From an uncultured Corynebacterium sp. (GTDB lineage: Bacteria; Actinomycetota; Actinomycetes; Mycobacteriales; Mycobacteriaceae), in contig CALTYZ010000018.1 of assembly GCA_943913645.1 (NCBI GenBank), positions 1 to 49,873 of the forward strand: 49,873 bases of DNA, written 5' to 3'. Numbering within the stretch: the first letter of the stretch is position 1; each line of letters opens with the position of its first letter. The notes under the pieces are model-generated. The model made no database searches, had not been told where the DNA came from, and was given only the letters and a program-made list of their open reading frames with translations. Below are positions 33,989 to 41,639 of this stretch, piece after piece. The translations under genes were made by a program, and so were the position numbers.

Positions 33989-35573
33989 CTGCGTCCACCT
34001 CACCTTCTAGGTCAGCCACGATCTCATCGATGGACTGACGAAGGACTTCCTGGCGAGAAACTATCTGGCGCAACTCCTCGTTGAGTGCCTTCACGTCGAT
34101 GACTTCGCGCACGTCCTCGCGCACGACGTAGGAGTTGACCGAGAGGTTGGAGTCGTTGGCGAGCACGTCCTCGTTGGAGACCAGCGCAGTCTCGTACTCG
34201 ACCTCGTCACGATCCTCGTAAAGTTTCAGGATCGCGTCCTGGTGCTCGCGGAAGAGCTTGTTGTTCTTGCCCACACGCTTAAAGTGCTTAGACGCGTCCA
34301 CAAACAGGATGGAGTTGTCCGTCTTGGACTTCTTCAGGACGAGGATGCAGGTGGCAATCGAAGTGCCGAAGAACAGGTCTGCCGGAAGTTGGATAACAGC
34401 CTGGACGAAGTTGTTCTTGATCAGGTACTCACGGATCTGCCTCTCAGCACCCCCGCGATACATAGCACCGGGGAACTCAACAATGGCAGCAGTGCCGTCT
34501 ACATCGAGGTACGACAGCATGTGCATCGTAAATGCGAGGTCTGCCTTGGATTTCGGCGCGAGCACACCAGCTGGTGAATAACGATCATCGTTAATTAGTA
34601 CCGGGTTATCGGCACTCTCCCAGTGGATCGAGTACGGAGGGTTGGAGACGATTGCGTCGAACGGCTCAATATCGTCGTGCAGTGGGTTAATGAGCGTATC
34701 TCCACGCTGAATGTCGAACGACTCAAAGCCGATATCGTGCAGGAACATGTTCATGCGGGCGAGGTTGTAGGTGGTGATGTTGATCTCTTGCCCGTAGAAT
34801 CCGCCGACGTTTTCCTTGCCAAGCACCTTGGCGAACTTCAGCAGCAAGGAGCCAGAGCCACACGCCGGGTCGTACACCTGGAGGACCTTCTCTTTGTCAG
34901 ATGCCGCAATACGGGCGAGTAGCTCAGAGACCTCCTGAGGCGTGAAGAATTCACCACCGGACTTACCCGCGTTGGACGCGTACATCTGCATGAGGAACTC
35001 ATACGCGTCACCGAAGAGATCGATGGAGTTGTCCTCAAAGCTGCCAAGGGGAAGCGCTGCTACCGCATCGAGGAGCTGCGCGAGCTTCTTGTTGCGCTCT
35101 GCCACGGTCGCGCCGAGCTTGGTGGAGTTGACCTGGAAGTCATCGAACAGCCCCTTAAAGTCGCCCTCTGACTCAGTACCGACTGCGGAGGACTCGATCC
35201 CCTTGAAGATCTTCTCGATGGTCTCGTTGAGGTCTGGGTCGTTGTGAGCACGTGCCTGGACGTTCTCGAAGAGTTGAGACGGCGGGATGAAGAATCCCTT
35301 GTCCTGGACCACGCCAGCACGTCCGTATCCGGCATCCTCGTCCGAGAGGTTGGCGTAATCGAGTTCTGGCTCTTCGGCGTTGAGGTACGCCGTCAGGTTC
35401 TCGGAGACGAACCGGTAAAAGAGCATGTTGAGCACGTAGCTCTTGAAGTCCCATCCATCGACGGAACCACGAAGATCGTTCGCGATCTTCCAGATGGTTT
35501 TATGCAGCTCTGTACGTTGGGCAGAGCTGTCAGCTGGAGCGTTTTCTGCTACTTCTTTAGCGATATCAGTCAT
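33981..35573 (-). CDS. hsdM: Type I restriction-modification methyltransferase subunit M
   Basis: 530 residues from ATG 35573, eight bases after AAGGAG; a GTG at 35582 is in frame but inside the ribosome site. An N-terminal helical domain (TELHKTIWKIANDLRGSVDG) is followed by the N6-adenine methylase fold: SAM motif I VYDPACGSGSLLL near 233 and catalytic NPPY at about 309-312. It methylates adenine in the target defined by HsdS and protects host DNA. First gene of the five-gene operon hsdM-hsdS-hsdR-HNH-HNH. Confidence 0.94.
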   Translation of the reverse strand: MTDIAKEVAENAPADSSAQRTELHKTIWKIANDLRGSVDGWDFKSYVLNMLFYRFVSENLTAYLNAEEPELDYANLSDEDAGYGRAGVVQDKGFFIPPSQLFENVQARAHNDPDLNETIEKIFKGIESSAVGTESEGDFKGLFDDFQVNSTKLGATVAERNKKLAQLLDAVAALPLGSFEDNSIDLFGDAYEFLMQMYASNAGKSGGEFFTPQEVSELLARIAASDKEKVLQVYDPACGSGSLLLKFAKVLGKENVGGFYGQEINITTYNLARMNMFLHDIGFESFDIQRGDTLINPLHDDIEPFDAIVSNPPYSIHWESADNPVLINDDRYSPAGVLAPKSKADLAFTMHMLSYLDVDGTAAIVEFPGAMYRGGAERQIREYLIKNNFVQAVIQLPADLFFGTSIATCILVLKKSKTDNSILFVDASKHFKRVGKNNKLFREHQDAILKLYEDRDEVEYETALVSNEDVLANDSNLSVNSYVVREDVREVIDVKALNEELRQIVSRQEVLRQSIDEIVADLEGEVDADE

Positions 35574-35594
35574 ACTATTCACTCCTTTGTATTT

Positions 35595-35624
35595 ATTGAG
35601 TTATTTGCTAATCGCTCAATTATC
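35595..35624 (-). promoter_or_regulatory. Candidate hsd operon promoter and dyad
   Basis: On the minus strand GATAAT (35619-35624 read in reverse) lies about 45 nt before the hsdM ATG and is preceded by TGTGA, so an extended -10 is plausible. Just downstream, ATTGAG (35595-35600) and CTCAAT (35615-35620) form an inverted repeat between the -10 and the ribosome site, where a repressor could sit. The region is clearly AT-richer than its surroundings. Confidence 0.35.
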
Positions 35625-35832
35625 TCACAGTTGGCGCTCGTTTCATCGGCGCGACTTAGCCCTAAATCACCTTGAAACGGGCGTTTTCGGGCGCTTAAAC
35701 GCCATCTCCGTAAGTCGCCCCGGACAGCCTGCGAGTCAGATTGGCACGAAAAAAGTTTGGAAAAAGTTCTGGGGACACTACGTACGCGCCCAATACCCCT
35801 CGGCTGTCGCGAGTTTCGCGCTTCGATCACAC

Positions 35833-35847
35833 CCACCTACTAGGTGG
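35833..35847 (+). promoter_or_regulatory. Dyad covering the ribosome site of a 45-codon gene
   Basis: CCACCTA (35833-35839) and TAGGTGG (35841-35847) pair around a single C. The right arm contains AGGTGG, the ribosome site of the ATG at 35854. A one-base loop cannot close as drawn, so as RNA three to five central bases would open; as DNA it is a near-perfect operator-like palindrome. Confidence 0.45.
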
Positions 35848-35853
35848 CAAATC

Positions 35854-35991
35854 ATGGCCTTGGACTGGGAGGGCGTTTCTCACATGGGCGACTCCCGGAC
35901 TGGGCGCGATTATCAACGCACAAGGGTGAGTCTTAGAGAGGTATTCGAAAGGGCGCACATAGTAAGTGGGGTGCAGCCGGATGAGCCATAA
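35854..35991 (+). CDS. Small protein of 45 residues, unknown
   Basis: An ATG with AGGTGG seven bases before it opens a 45-codon frame: MALDWEGVSHMGDSRTGRDY, then QRTRVSLREVFERAHIVSG and a short acidic end. The TAA at 35989-35991 is 8 nt before a strong rho-independent terminator on the same strand. Ribosome site, length and terminator together support a real small gene rather than chance. No family recognised; the protein is charged and soluble. It is divergent from hsdM, which could make it a regulator or immunity partner of the restriction operon; that is only a guess from position. Confidence 0.45.
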   Translation: MALDWEGVSHMGDSRTGRDYQRTRVSLREVFERAHIVSGVQPDEP

Positions 35992-35999
35992 AGACACAG

Positions 36000-36037
36000 A
36001 TTCCCCGTTCTGGCGTGAGTCAAAACGGGGAATTTTT
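36000..36037 (+). terminator. Rho-independent terminator
   Basis: ATTCCCCGTT (36000-36009) and AACGGGGAAT (36024-36033) form a perfect 10-bp stem with a 14-nt loop, followed by TTTT. The T-run is on the plus strand, so it ends the transcript of the 45-codon gene. The minus-strand tRNA reading toward it meets the same stem without a T-run. Confidence 0.85.
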
Positions 36038-36131
36038 GGATGTTTTCGAGGTGCTCAGAGGGTATTTTCGTGGGGCGAAAGTTTCACGAATCGGAGGTCG
36101 TAGCAAACACGAAACCCTCAATCTCACAGTG

Positions 36132-36205
36132 TGTCCCCGACAGGATTCGAACCTGCGACCTTTGGTACCGGAAACCAATGCTCTCATCCACTGAGCTACG
36201 GAGAC
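36132..36205 (-). tRNA. tRNA-Arg (anticodon CCG)
   Basis: The cloverleaf folds fully: acceptor GTCTCCG with CGGGGAC (one T-G wobble), D stem GCTC/GAGC, anticodon stem TTGGT/ACCAA around loop TTCCGGT, T stem GCAGG/CCTGT (with GTTCGAAT-type loop). The loop puts CCG at positions 34-36, reading the Arg codon CGG. CCA is not encoded. The 3' end faces the restriction region, and tRNA 3' ends are frequent integration points. I saw no second copy of the 3' end in the left part of the window. Confidence 0.93.
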
Positions 36206-36411
36206 AATCGCGGCCGCGTTGAGTACGCGGCAACGCTGGATACAGTAGCACTTTGGTCGGGTCGGGTCGTAATTATGCACCTAGATGGTCTAGATGGCGT
36301 AGCGGGCACGGTTGGGATGCGTGGTGTGGTGGGGGAGAGGTCGCCTCCGGTTGAGATCCGAGGCCATTACCTCCTTCTATGCAACACATCATACCCTTTC
36401 AGGAGTTTATT

Positions 36412-36441
36412 ATGGAATGGGTGAACAACCCACAGCTGTAA
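36412..36441 (+). CDS. Nine-codon open frame with a strong ribosome site
   Basis: AGGAG (36401-36405), a 6-nt spacer, ATG, then MEWVNNPQL and TAA. It lies alone in the 401-nt space between the tRNA and lutC, about 75 nt before a long hairpin (36518-36559). It may be a leader peptide or the remains of a deleted gene. The rest of this space shows a 9-bp tandem repeat (CTAGATGGT, CTAGATGGC at 36281-36298) and nothing else recognised. Confidence 0.3.
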   Translation: MEWVNNPQL

Positions 36442-36517
36442 ATCACTACACGGCAGGTTTTATCGTGGATACTCACTAGTGCGCGCGATTCAAAGCGTGG
36501 CACGGGAAATATGACAG

Positions 36518-36559
36518 CGAAACGGCCGGTCCCCCTTTTGAGGAGGATCGGCCGTTTCG
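36518..36559 (-). terminator. Terminator-like hairpin after lutC
   Basis: CGAAACGGCCG (36518-36528) pairs perfectly with CGGCCGTTTCG (36549-36559), with a further partly paired GTCCCCC/GAGGAGGAT interior. It lies 48 nt after the lutC stop. The T-run is weak on both strands (TCTTTG on plus, CATATTT on minus), so it may act in both directions. Confidence 0.65.
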
Positions 36560-36606
36560 TCTTTGCATGCGTGAAGGCGCCCGGAAGCACCTGCGCACGT
36601 TGCTAG

Positions 36607-37308
36607 CTAGTGCACGACCATCACGATCAAATCGCGCGGCCCATGCACACCCTCAACACGCACGAGCTCAATGTCGGAGGTAGCAGAGCCACCAGAGATC
36701 ATCGTGGTTGGCTTCTCAGGGGTGAGTCGAGAGACTAACTCAGGCACCCCGTAGACCACCGTTTCCGGGCGCACAATGACCACATGGCGGTCGGGCACGA
36801 GCGACAAGGCGCGACGGCCACACACGTCACCAGCTTCCAGCACGATCGAGCCAGTCTGCGCGGACGTCACCTTCGAATCGGTCACCGCAGCCCCAATGTC
36901 CCCGAGCTCGCGTGGGTCGTGGGATGGATCGTCCGCACGCGAAGAGCCCTCAAACGCAGCAAACAGTGATGCGTCAAGCCCCGGGGCGTACACAATGTCT
37001 GTGACACCACGCTCAGCAAGGATCTTCGCCATATCTTCACCCAGGGTTGCCTGCGTCGTTTCCACGACGGTGGCTTTGTAGTCCACCAACCGGTCAATGA
37101 GCAGCTCGCGGAGTTCCTCAGTGGTGTGATCAGACTGGGTGCGGTATTCCCGGATCGCCTCGACGTGCTCGGGCGCATGCGACAGCTGCTGGGCGTTGCG
37201 GATGCGGGTCAGTATTTCCTGCTTCGCGTCGGCGTTGCGGTTCGGATCGTCGCCGAAGTCGCCGAAGCCAGCAGGCTGTTGGTTACCAAAGCTCAGTTTG
37301 GTGCTCAT
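36607..37308 (-). CDS. lutC: Lactate utilization protein C
   Basis: 233 residues of the LUD domain family (YkgG/LutC). The end VYGVPELVSRLTPEKPTTMI, SGGSATSDIELVRVEGVHGP and the final LIVMVV stretch are typical. It is the third subunit of the iron-sulfur L-lactate oxidase complex LutABC. Start ATG 37308 after GAGGAGGAG, 3 nt past the lutB stop. Last gene of the lldP-lutABC operon, with a hairpin terminator 48 nt on. Confidence 0.92.
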   Translation of the reverse strand: MSTKLSFGNQQPAGFGDFGDDPNRNADAKQEILTRIRNAQQLSHAPEHVEAIREYRTQSDHTTEELRELLIDRLVDYKATVVETTQATLGEDMAKILAERGVTDIVYAPGLDASLFAAFEGSSRADDPSHDPRELGDIGAAVTDSKVTSAQTGSIVLEAGDVCGRRALSLVPDRHVVIVRPETVVYGVPELVSRLTPEKPTTMISGGSATSDIELVRVEGVHGPRDLIVMVVH

Positions 37309-37311
37309 AGC

Positions 37312-38868
37312 CTAGTTCTCCTCCTCAGTCACGTGATCGGAGTTGACCTGTACATCCCGGTCAGGAATTCCACGCGCCCGCTCACTTTCAAGCAGCTGCT
37401 GCGCCTCTTTGGAATCCCACCACTGGCGGAAGGACTTCTTCGGAGGTACTGCCACGTCGCGGTACTCGGTCCAGCCGGAGACCGGTGGAGGCATTGTGCT
37501 GATCTCACCGCCGAGCCCGCCGAGCACCCGGCCGGCAGCAACCATGCGCACTGCACGGTTCCACAACTTGGGGTTGCCCCAGATCGTGCTGATCATGCCA
37601 AAACCCTTGGATTCGAAGAACGGGGGCTCGTCTTTGACCTTCTGGTGGCGCAGCTCCAACAAAATGTCGGTGATGGGGATGCGCACTGGGCAAACCTCAT
37701 CACAGCGCCCGCACAACGATGATGCAAATGGCAAAGACCCATTCGGATCATCAGCAGAGTCAATGCCGGTCAGCTGCGGGGTAAGAATCGCGCCGATTGG
37801 ACCAGGGTAGGTCGATCCGTAGGAGTGCCCACCGGCACGCTCATAGACTGGGCACACGTTCAAACATGCAGAGCAACGGATGCACTTGAGTGCCTCACGG
37901 CCGATCTCGCTCGACAGAGCGGCAGTGCGCCCATTATCCAGCAACACAACGTGGAAATTCTGCGGCCCGTCACCTTCGGTCACACCCGTCCACAGGGAGG
38001 TGTACGGGTTCATCCGCTCACCGGTAGAGGAGCGGGGCAGCAGCTGCAAGAACACACCAAGGTCCTCGTAGCGCGGCAGGAGCTTTTCAATGCCCATGAC
38101 CGAAATGAGGGTCTCTGGCAACGTCAGGCACATGCGCCCGTTGCCCTCAGATTCAACGATAGATACGGTACCGGTCTCGGCGATGCCGAAGTTCACACCA
38201 GAGATGGCCACCTTGGCCTTCATGAACTGCTCACGAAGATATTCGCGGGAGGCTTCTGCAAGCTCTGGCGGGTTCGCGGCCAGTGTCTCGTCCGTGTTCG
38301 GCATCTTATCTACGAAGATGTCACGGATCTCTGCACGGTTGCGGTGAATGGCGGGGACCAGGATGTGGGACGGGAAGTCCTCTCCAAGCTGAACGATGAG
38401 CTCAGCAAGGTCGGTTTCCTGTGCGAAGATACCGCGCTTTTCCAGCTCCTCATTCAGCGCGATCTCCTGAGTGGCCATGGATTTGATCTTGACCACATTC
38501 TTCTCGCCGGTTTGCTCAATCAACCGTGCGATGATCTCGTTTGCCTCTTGCGAGTCGCGCGCCCAGTGCACATGACCGCCGCGGGCGGTGACATTTGCCT
38601 CGAACTGCTCTAAGAGCTCAGGCATACGTGCCGCGACGTCTTGTTTGATCGTCGAGCCAGCGGTGCGCAAATCCTGCCAGTCATCGCACTCGTCAACAAC
38701 ATTTTGCCGCTTCACGCGAATGGCGGTGGTGGCGTAGTTGAGGTTGCGACGCTTAGTAACGTTGTCCAGCTCGCGGTGTGCGGCTTTTTGGAACTTCTCC
38801 TTGCCACGTAGGTGGTTGGGTCCCTGCGCGTGCGGCGGCATGGTGGGTTGCCCCAGTGCGACCTTCAC
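37312..38868 (-). CDS. lutB: Lactate utilization iron-sulfur protein B
   Basis: 518 residues from GTG 38868, eight bases after GAAGGAG, overlapping the lutA stop by 4 nt. The LUD-type N-terminal domain has HWARDSQEANEIIARLIEQT and ISGVNFGIAETGTVSIVESE. Two [4Fe-4S] motifs follow: CIRCSACLNVCP near 328 and CGRCDEVCP near 385. It passes electrons from lactate oxidation within LutABC. Slightly longer than the Bacillus protein because of the C-terminal end. Confidence 0.93.
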   Translation of the reverse strand: MKVALGQPTMPPHAQGPNHLRGKEKFQKAAHRELDNVTKRRNLNYATTAIRVKRQNVVDECDDWQDLRTAGSTIKQDVAARMPELLEQFEANVTARGGHVHWARDSQEANEIIARLIEQTGEKNVVKIKSMATQEIALNEELEKRGIFAQETDLAELIVQLGEDFPSHILVPAIHRNRAEIRDIFVDKMPNTDETLAANPPELAEASREYLREQFMKAKVAISGVNFGIAETGTVSIVESEGNGRMCLTLPETLISVMGIEKLLPRYEDLGVFLQLLPRSSTGERMNPYTSLWTGVTEGDGPQNFHVVLLDNGRTAALSSEIGREALKCIRCSACLNVCPVYERAGGHSYGSTYPGPIGAILTPQLTGIDSADDPNGSLPFASSLCGRCDEVCPVRIPITDILLELRHQKVKDEPPFFESKGFGMISTIWGNPKLWNRAVRMVAAGRVLGGLGGEISTMPPPVSGWTEYRDVAVPPKKSFRQWWDSKEAQQLLESERARGIPDRDVQVNSDHVTEEEN

Positions 38869-39650
38869 AGCATCTTCTCCTTCGAGTAAGCGGCGGACGT
38901 CGGTGTCAACGGGTGTTCCTTCGTGGAGGCGAGAATCTCGGCCATGTGCAGCGCACGGATGCCGTTGTGCTGGCGGCTCATCGCACCGGCGATGTTCATC
39001 AGGCAAGACGAGTCACCGGCGGTGACGTACTCAGCCTTCGTTTCCTTGATGTGCATGGTTTTGTCGGAAACCATCGCAGCGGACACCTCAGGCATTTTCA
39101 CCGAGAAGGTGCCACCGAATCCGCAGCACTCCTCCTCGTTGGGCAGGTCCACGAGCTCGAGGCCTTCAACGTTGCGCAGCAGCTCCTTTGGCCGCTCACC
39201 GACTTTGATGAAGCGGCGGGAGTGGCACGAGGAGTGGTAGGTGACCCGGTGCGGGAAAAACGCGCCCACGTCAGTGGTGCCAGCCACGTCAACAATGAAC
39301 TCAGACAGATCGTAGGTTTTGTTGGCGGTCTGCGCCGCGCCGTCTGCGAGCGCCTTGCTGCCGTAGCGTTCGGCGATGCGCACATGCTGCTCGCGCACCG
39401 CGCCGGTGCATGAGCCTGAAGGCACGACCACGTAGTCAATCGACGGGTCGGAGAAGGCATCGACGTAGGTCTCAATGATCGGCACCGCCTGCTCTTGGTA
39501 CCCGGTGTTAACGTGCATTTGACCGCAGCACGTCTGCGTCTCCGGAAACACAACCTCGTAGCCAAGACGTGCGAGCACAACAGCGGAAGCTTTGTGCGCG
39601 TCAGGGAAGAGGGCGTCGCCGATACAAGTAGAAAACAGTGCTACCCGCAA
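38865..39650 (-). CDS. lutA: Lactate utilization protein A (CCG-domain)
   Basis: 261 residues. The start is probably TTG 39650, which has AAGGAG seven bases upstream and gives the usual N-terminus RVALFSTCIGDALFP; an in-frame ATG 54 nt earlier lacks a site and would add a basic tail. Two cysteine-rich CCG motifs are present: TQTCCGQ near 40 and EECCGFGG near 173, binding Fe-S centres as in heterodisulfide-reductase-like subunits. It overlaps lutB by 4 nt. Confidence 0.92.
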   Translation of the reverse strand: MRVALFSTCIGDALFPDAHKASAVVLARLGYEVVFPETQTCCGQMHVNTGYQEQAVPIIETYVDAFSDPSIDYVVVPSGSCTGAVREQHVRIAERYGSKALADGAAQTANKTYDLSEFIVDVAGTTDVGAFFPHRVTYHSSCHSRRFIKVGERPKELLRNVEGLELVDLPNEEECCGFGGTFSVKMPEVSAAMVSDKTMHIKETKAEYVTAGDSSCLMNIAGAMSRQHNGIRALHMAEILASTKEHPLTPTSAAYSKEKML

Positions 39651-39727
39651 TTTCGGACTCCTTCGGTTCCTTTTGGTAGGTGGCGGTAGAAACAGCTTGT
39701 TCAAGCCCTAGCTATGACTTTACGTTC

Positions 39728-41407
39728 TTACGGGACAACCGGAGCCAGAGCACTCAGGACATTGGTCTGCAAGAAGACGAGCAGGCAGATGACAAGCAGG
39801 AAGGCGAAGGACCAGCCAACAACCTTCTTGAAGATCTCGGACTCCTTGCCTTCCATATCCACCGCGGTAGCGGCAATAGCCAAAGATTGTGGAGAGATCA
39901 TCTTGCCCACAACACCACCGGTGGTATTCGCAGCAAGCATGAGATCCGGGTTGAGTCCCAGACGGTTGGCGGCAGTGACCTGCAGGTTAGCAAACAGCGC
40001 ATTGGCTGAAGTATCCGAACCGGTAACGGCGACACCAACCCAACCAAGCAGCGGTGCGAGGAACGCGAACGCCGGGCCAAGGTTGGCGAAGAACTCACCA
40101 ATGGTCACGGTCTGGCCGGAGTAGTTCATCACGTACGCAAGTGCGAGCACGAGCATGATCGTCGCTGCAGACCAACGCATGCGGTAGACGGTGTCGGTGA
40201 ACTCCTTAGCAACGTCGCCCCAGGTCAGGGCATAGCGGCCATTTTCATTGAAAGCCATGTACGCGGCAGCGACGATGAGCCCGGAAATCACCAGCAGGGT
40301 GCCCGGGTTGTTGATGTAGGCAAACGAGTAGTCAGTATTGACTTCGCTGCCAGCAGCGCTGAGCAGGAGGCCATCAATACCAGGCCAGGCGAATGTGACC
40401 TTGAAGGACTTCAACCACTCAGGGATCGTGCTGCCAAGGTTGGCAAGACCGAAGACAACAACAACAACTGCGTATGGCATCAGGGCCATCCACACCCGGT
40501 TACCAGGCAGTTCAATGTCGCTGGCGTTGTAGCCATCGGCATCAAGGCCAAGGCGCTCACGCAGCTGTGGTACACCCTTCGGCGTCCAGAACCGCAGCAG
40601 GATAAACGCCGCACCGAGCGCGACGATGCAGGCGATCACGTCAGTGAGCTGGTAGGCGAAGTGGTTGGAGGTCCACCACTGGGCAATGCCGAAGGACAGG
40701 CCGATGACAAATGCTGCCGGCACGGTCTCACGCACGCCACGCCAGCCGTCGATAAGCAATGCGATGATGAAGGGGACGAAAAACGCCAAAAACGGGGTTT
40801 GGTGGCCGACGATCGCAGCAATGTTTTCAGTTTGCTCCAAACTGCGTCCACCGACCTCACCGGCGGTGGTGATCGGGATTGCCACCGCACCGAACGCCAC
40901 GGGTGCAGTGTTGGCGATCAACACGATCGACGCGGCGCGCAGTGGCTTGATGCCCAGCGCGAGAATCATGGTGGCCGTAATTGCAACCGGCGCGCCGAAG
41001 CCAGCGAGCGCCTCTAAGAGGCCACCGAAACAAAACGCGATGAGCATTGCCTGAATGCGCACGTCCCCGTTGCCCATTTTGTCGAAGACGCGCCGCAGAT
41101 CCTCGAAGCGGCCGGATGCGACCGTGATCTGATAGAACCAGATCGCGGTGAGAATGGTCCACACGATGGGGAACAGGCCGAACAATGCACCGCGGAAGGC
41201 TGAGGAGATTGCCATGCCGGTTGGCATGTTGAAGCCGACGACGGCGACGAGAATTGCCACAATCAGTGCGGCAAGGCCGGAGGTATGTGCGCGAGCTTTG
41301 AACCCGAGTAGCATGGCGAAAAATGTCAGCAGTGGCAGGGTGGATACCAGTGCAGAAAGTCCGACGCTGCCGCCAACAGCGTCGGTGAACACTTGGAATT
41401 GGTTCAT
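39728..41407 (-). CDS. lldP: L-lactate permease
   Basis: 559 residues with about 13 hydrophobic segments. Start ATG 41407 (MNQFQVFTD) has AAGGAG seven bases away; the ATG two codons earlier is too close to it. The LctP-family signature LLEALAGFGAPVAITATM and NTAPVAFGAVAIPITTAGE are present. It imports L-lactate (and probably glycolate) with protons for LutABC, 78 nt downstream. Upstream 232 nt are shared divergently with argS; I find no clear operator for a GntR-type lactate regulator there. Confidence 0.93.
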   Translation of the reverse strand: MNQFQVFTDAVGGSVGLSALVSTLPLLTFFAMLLGFKARAHTSGLAALIVAILVAVVGFNMPTGMAISSAFRGALFGLFPIVWTILTAIWFYQITVASGRFEDLRRVFDKMGNGDVRIQAMLIAFCFGGLLEALAGFGAPVAITATMILALGIKPLRAASIVLIANTAPVAFGAVAIPITTAGEVGGRSLEQTENIAAIVGHQTPFLAFFVPFIIALLIDGWRGVRETVPAAFVIGLSFGIAQWWTSNHFAYQLTDVIACIVALGAAFILLRFWTPKGVPQLRERLGLDADGYNASDIELPGNRVWMALMPYAVVVVVFGLANLGSTIPEWLKSFKVTFAWPGIDGLLLSAAGSEVNTDYSFAYINNPGTLLVISGLIVAAAYMAFNENGRYALTWGDVAKEFTDTVYRMRWSAATIMLVLALAYVMNYSGQTVTIGEFFANLGPAFAFLAPLLGWVGVAVTGSDTSANALFANLQVTAANRLGLNPDLMLAANTTGGVVGKMISPQSLAIAATAVDMEGKESEIFKKVVGWSFAFLLVICLLVFLQTNVLSALAPVVP

Positions 41408-41625
41408 GGGCATGCTCCTTTTGGGGCGGACGGTTATTTCAGGTTTCAAGCCCGGTGAAAAGTTTCGGTGGGCGACCTGACGGAATTATGGCACCTTTAT
41501 CGTTTGTGTTCGAGCAGTTTCAGGAGGGGATTTTGCACACAGCGGGCGAAAAAAGCCACTGAACTTCAAACACGGGCGATATTAAGGCGAGCGGGGGCGT
41601 ACTGGGGTGCACGCGGGTGCTGAAT

Positions 41626-41631
41626 TAGACT
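41626..41631 (+). promoter_or_regulatory. Candidate -10 box for leaderless argS
   Basis: TAGACT fits TANNNT and ends 8 nt before the ATG at 41640, which has no ribosome site. Transcription would start at or next to the A of ATG. Confidence 0.45.
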
Positions 41632-41639
41632 TGCGGGCC

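Noticed and set aside
41408..41639. Operator for a lactate-responsive GntR regulator or for a CRP-like regulator upstream of lldP
   Set aside because: No convincing TGTGA-N6-TCACA or GntR-type palindrome was seen in the spacer.
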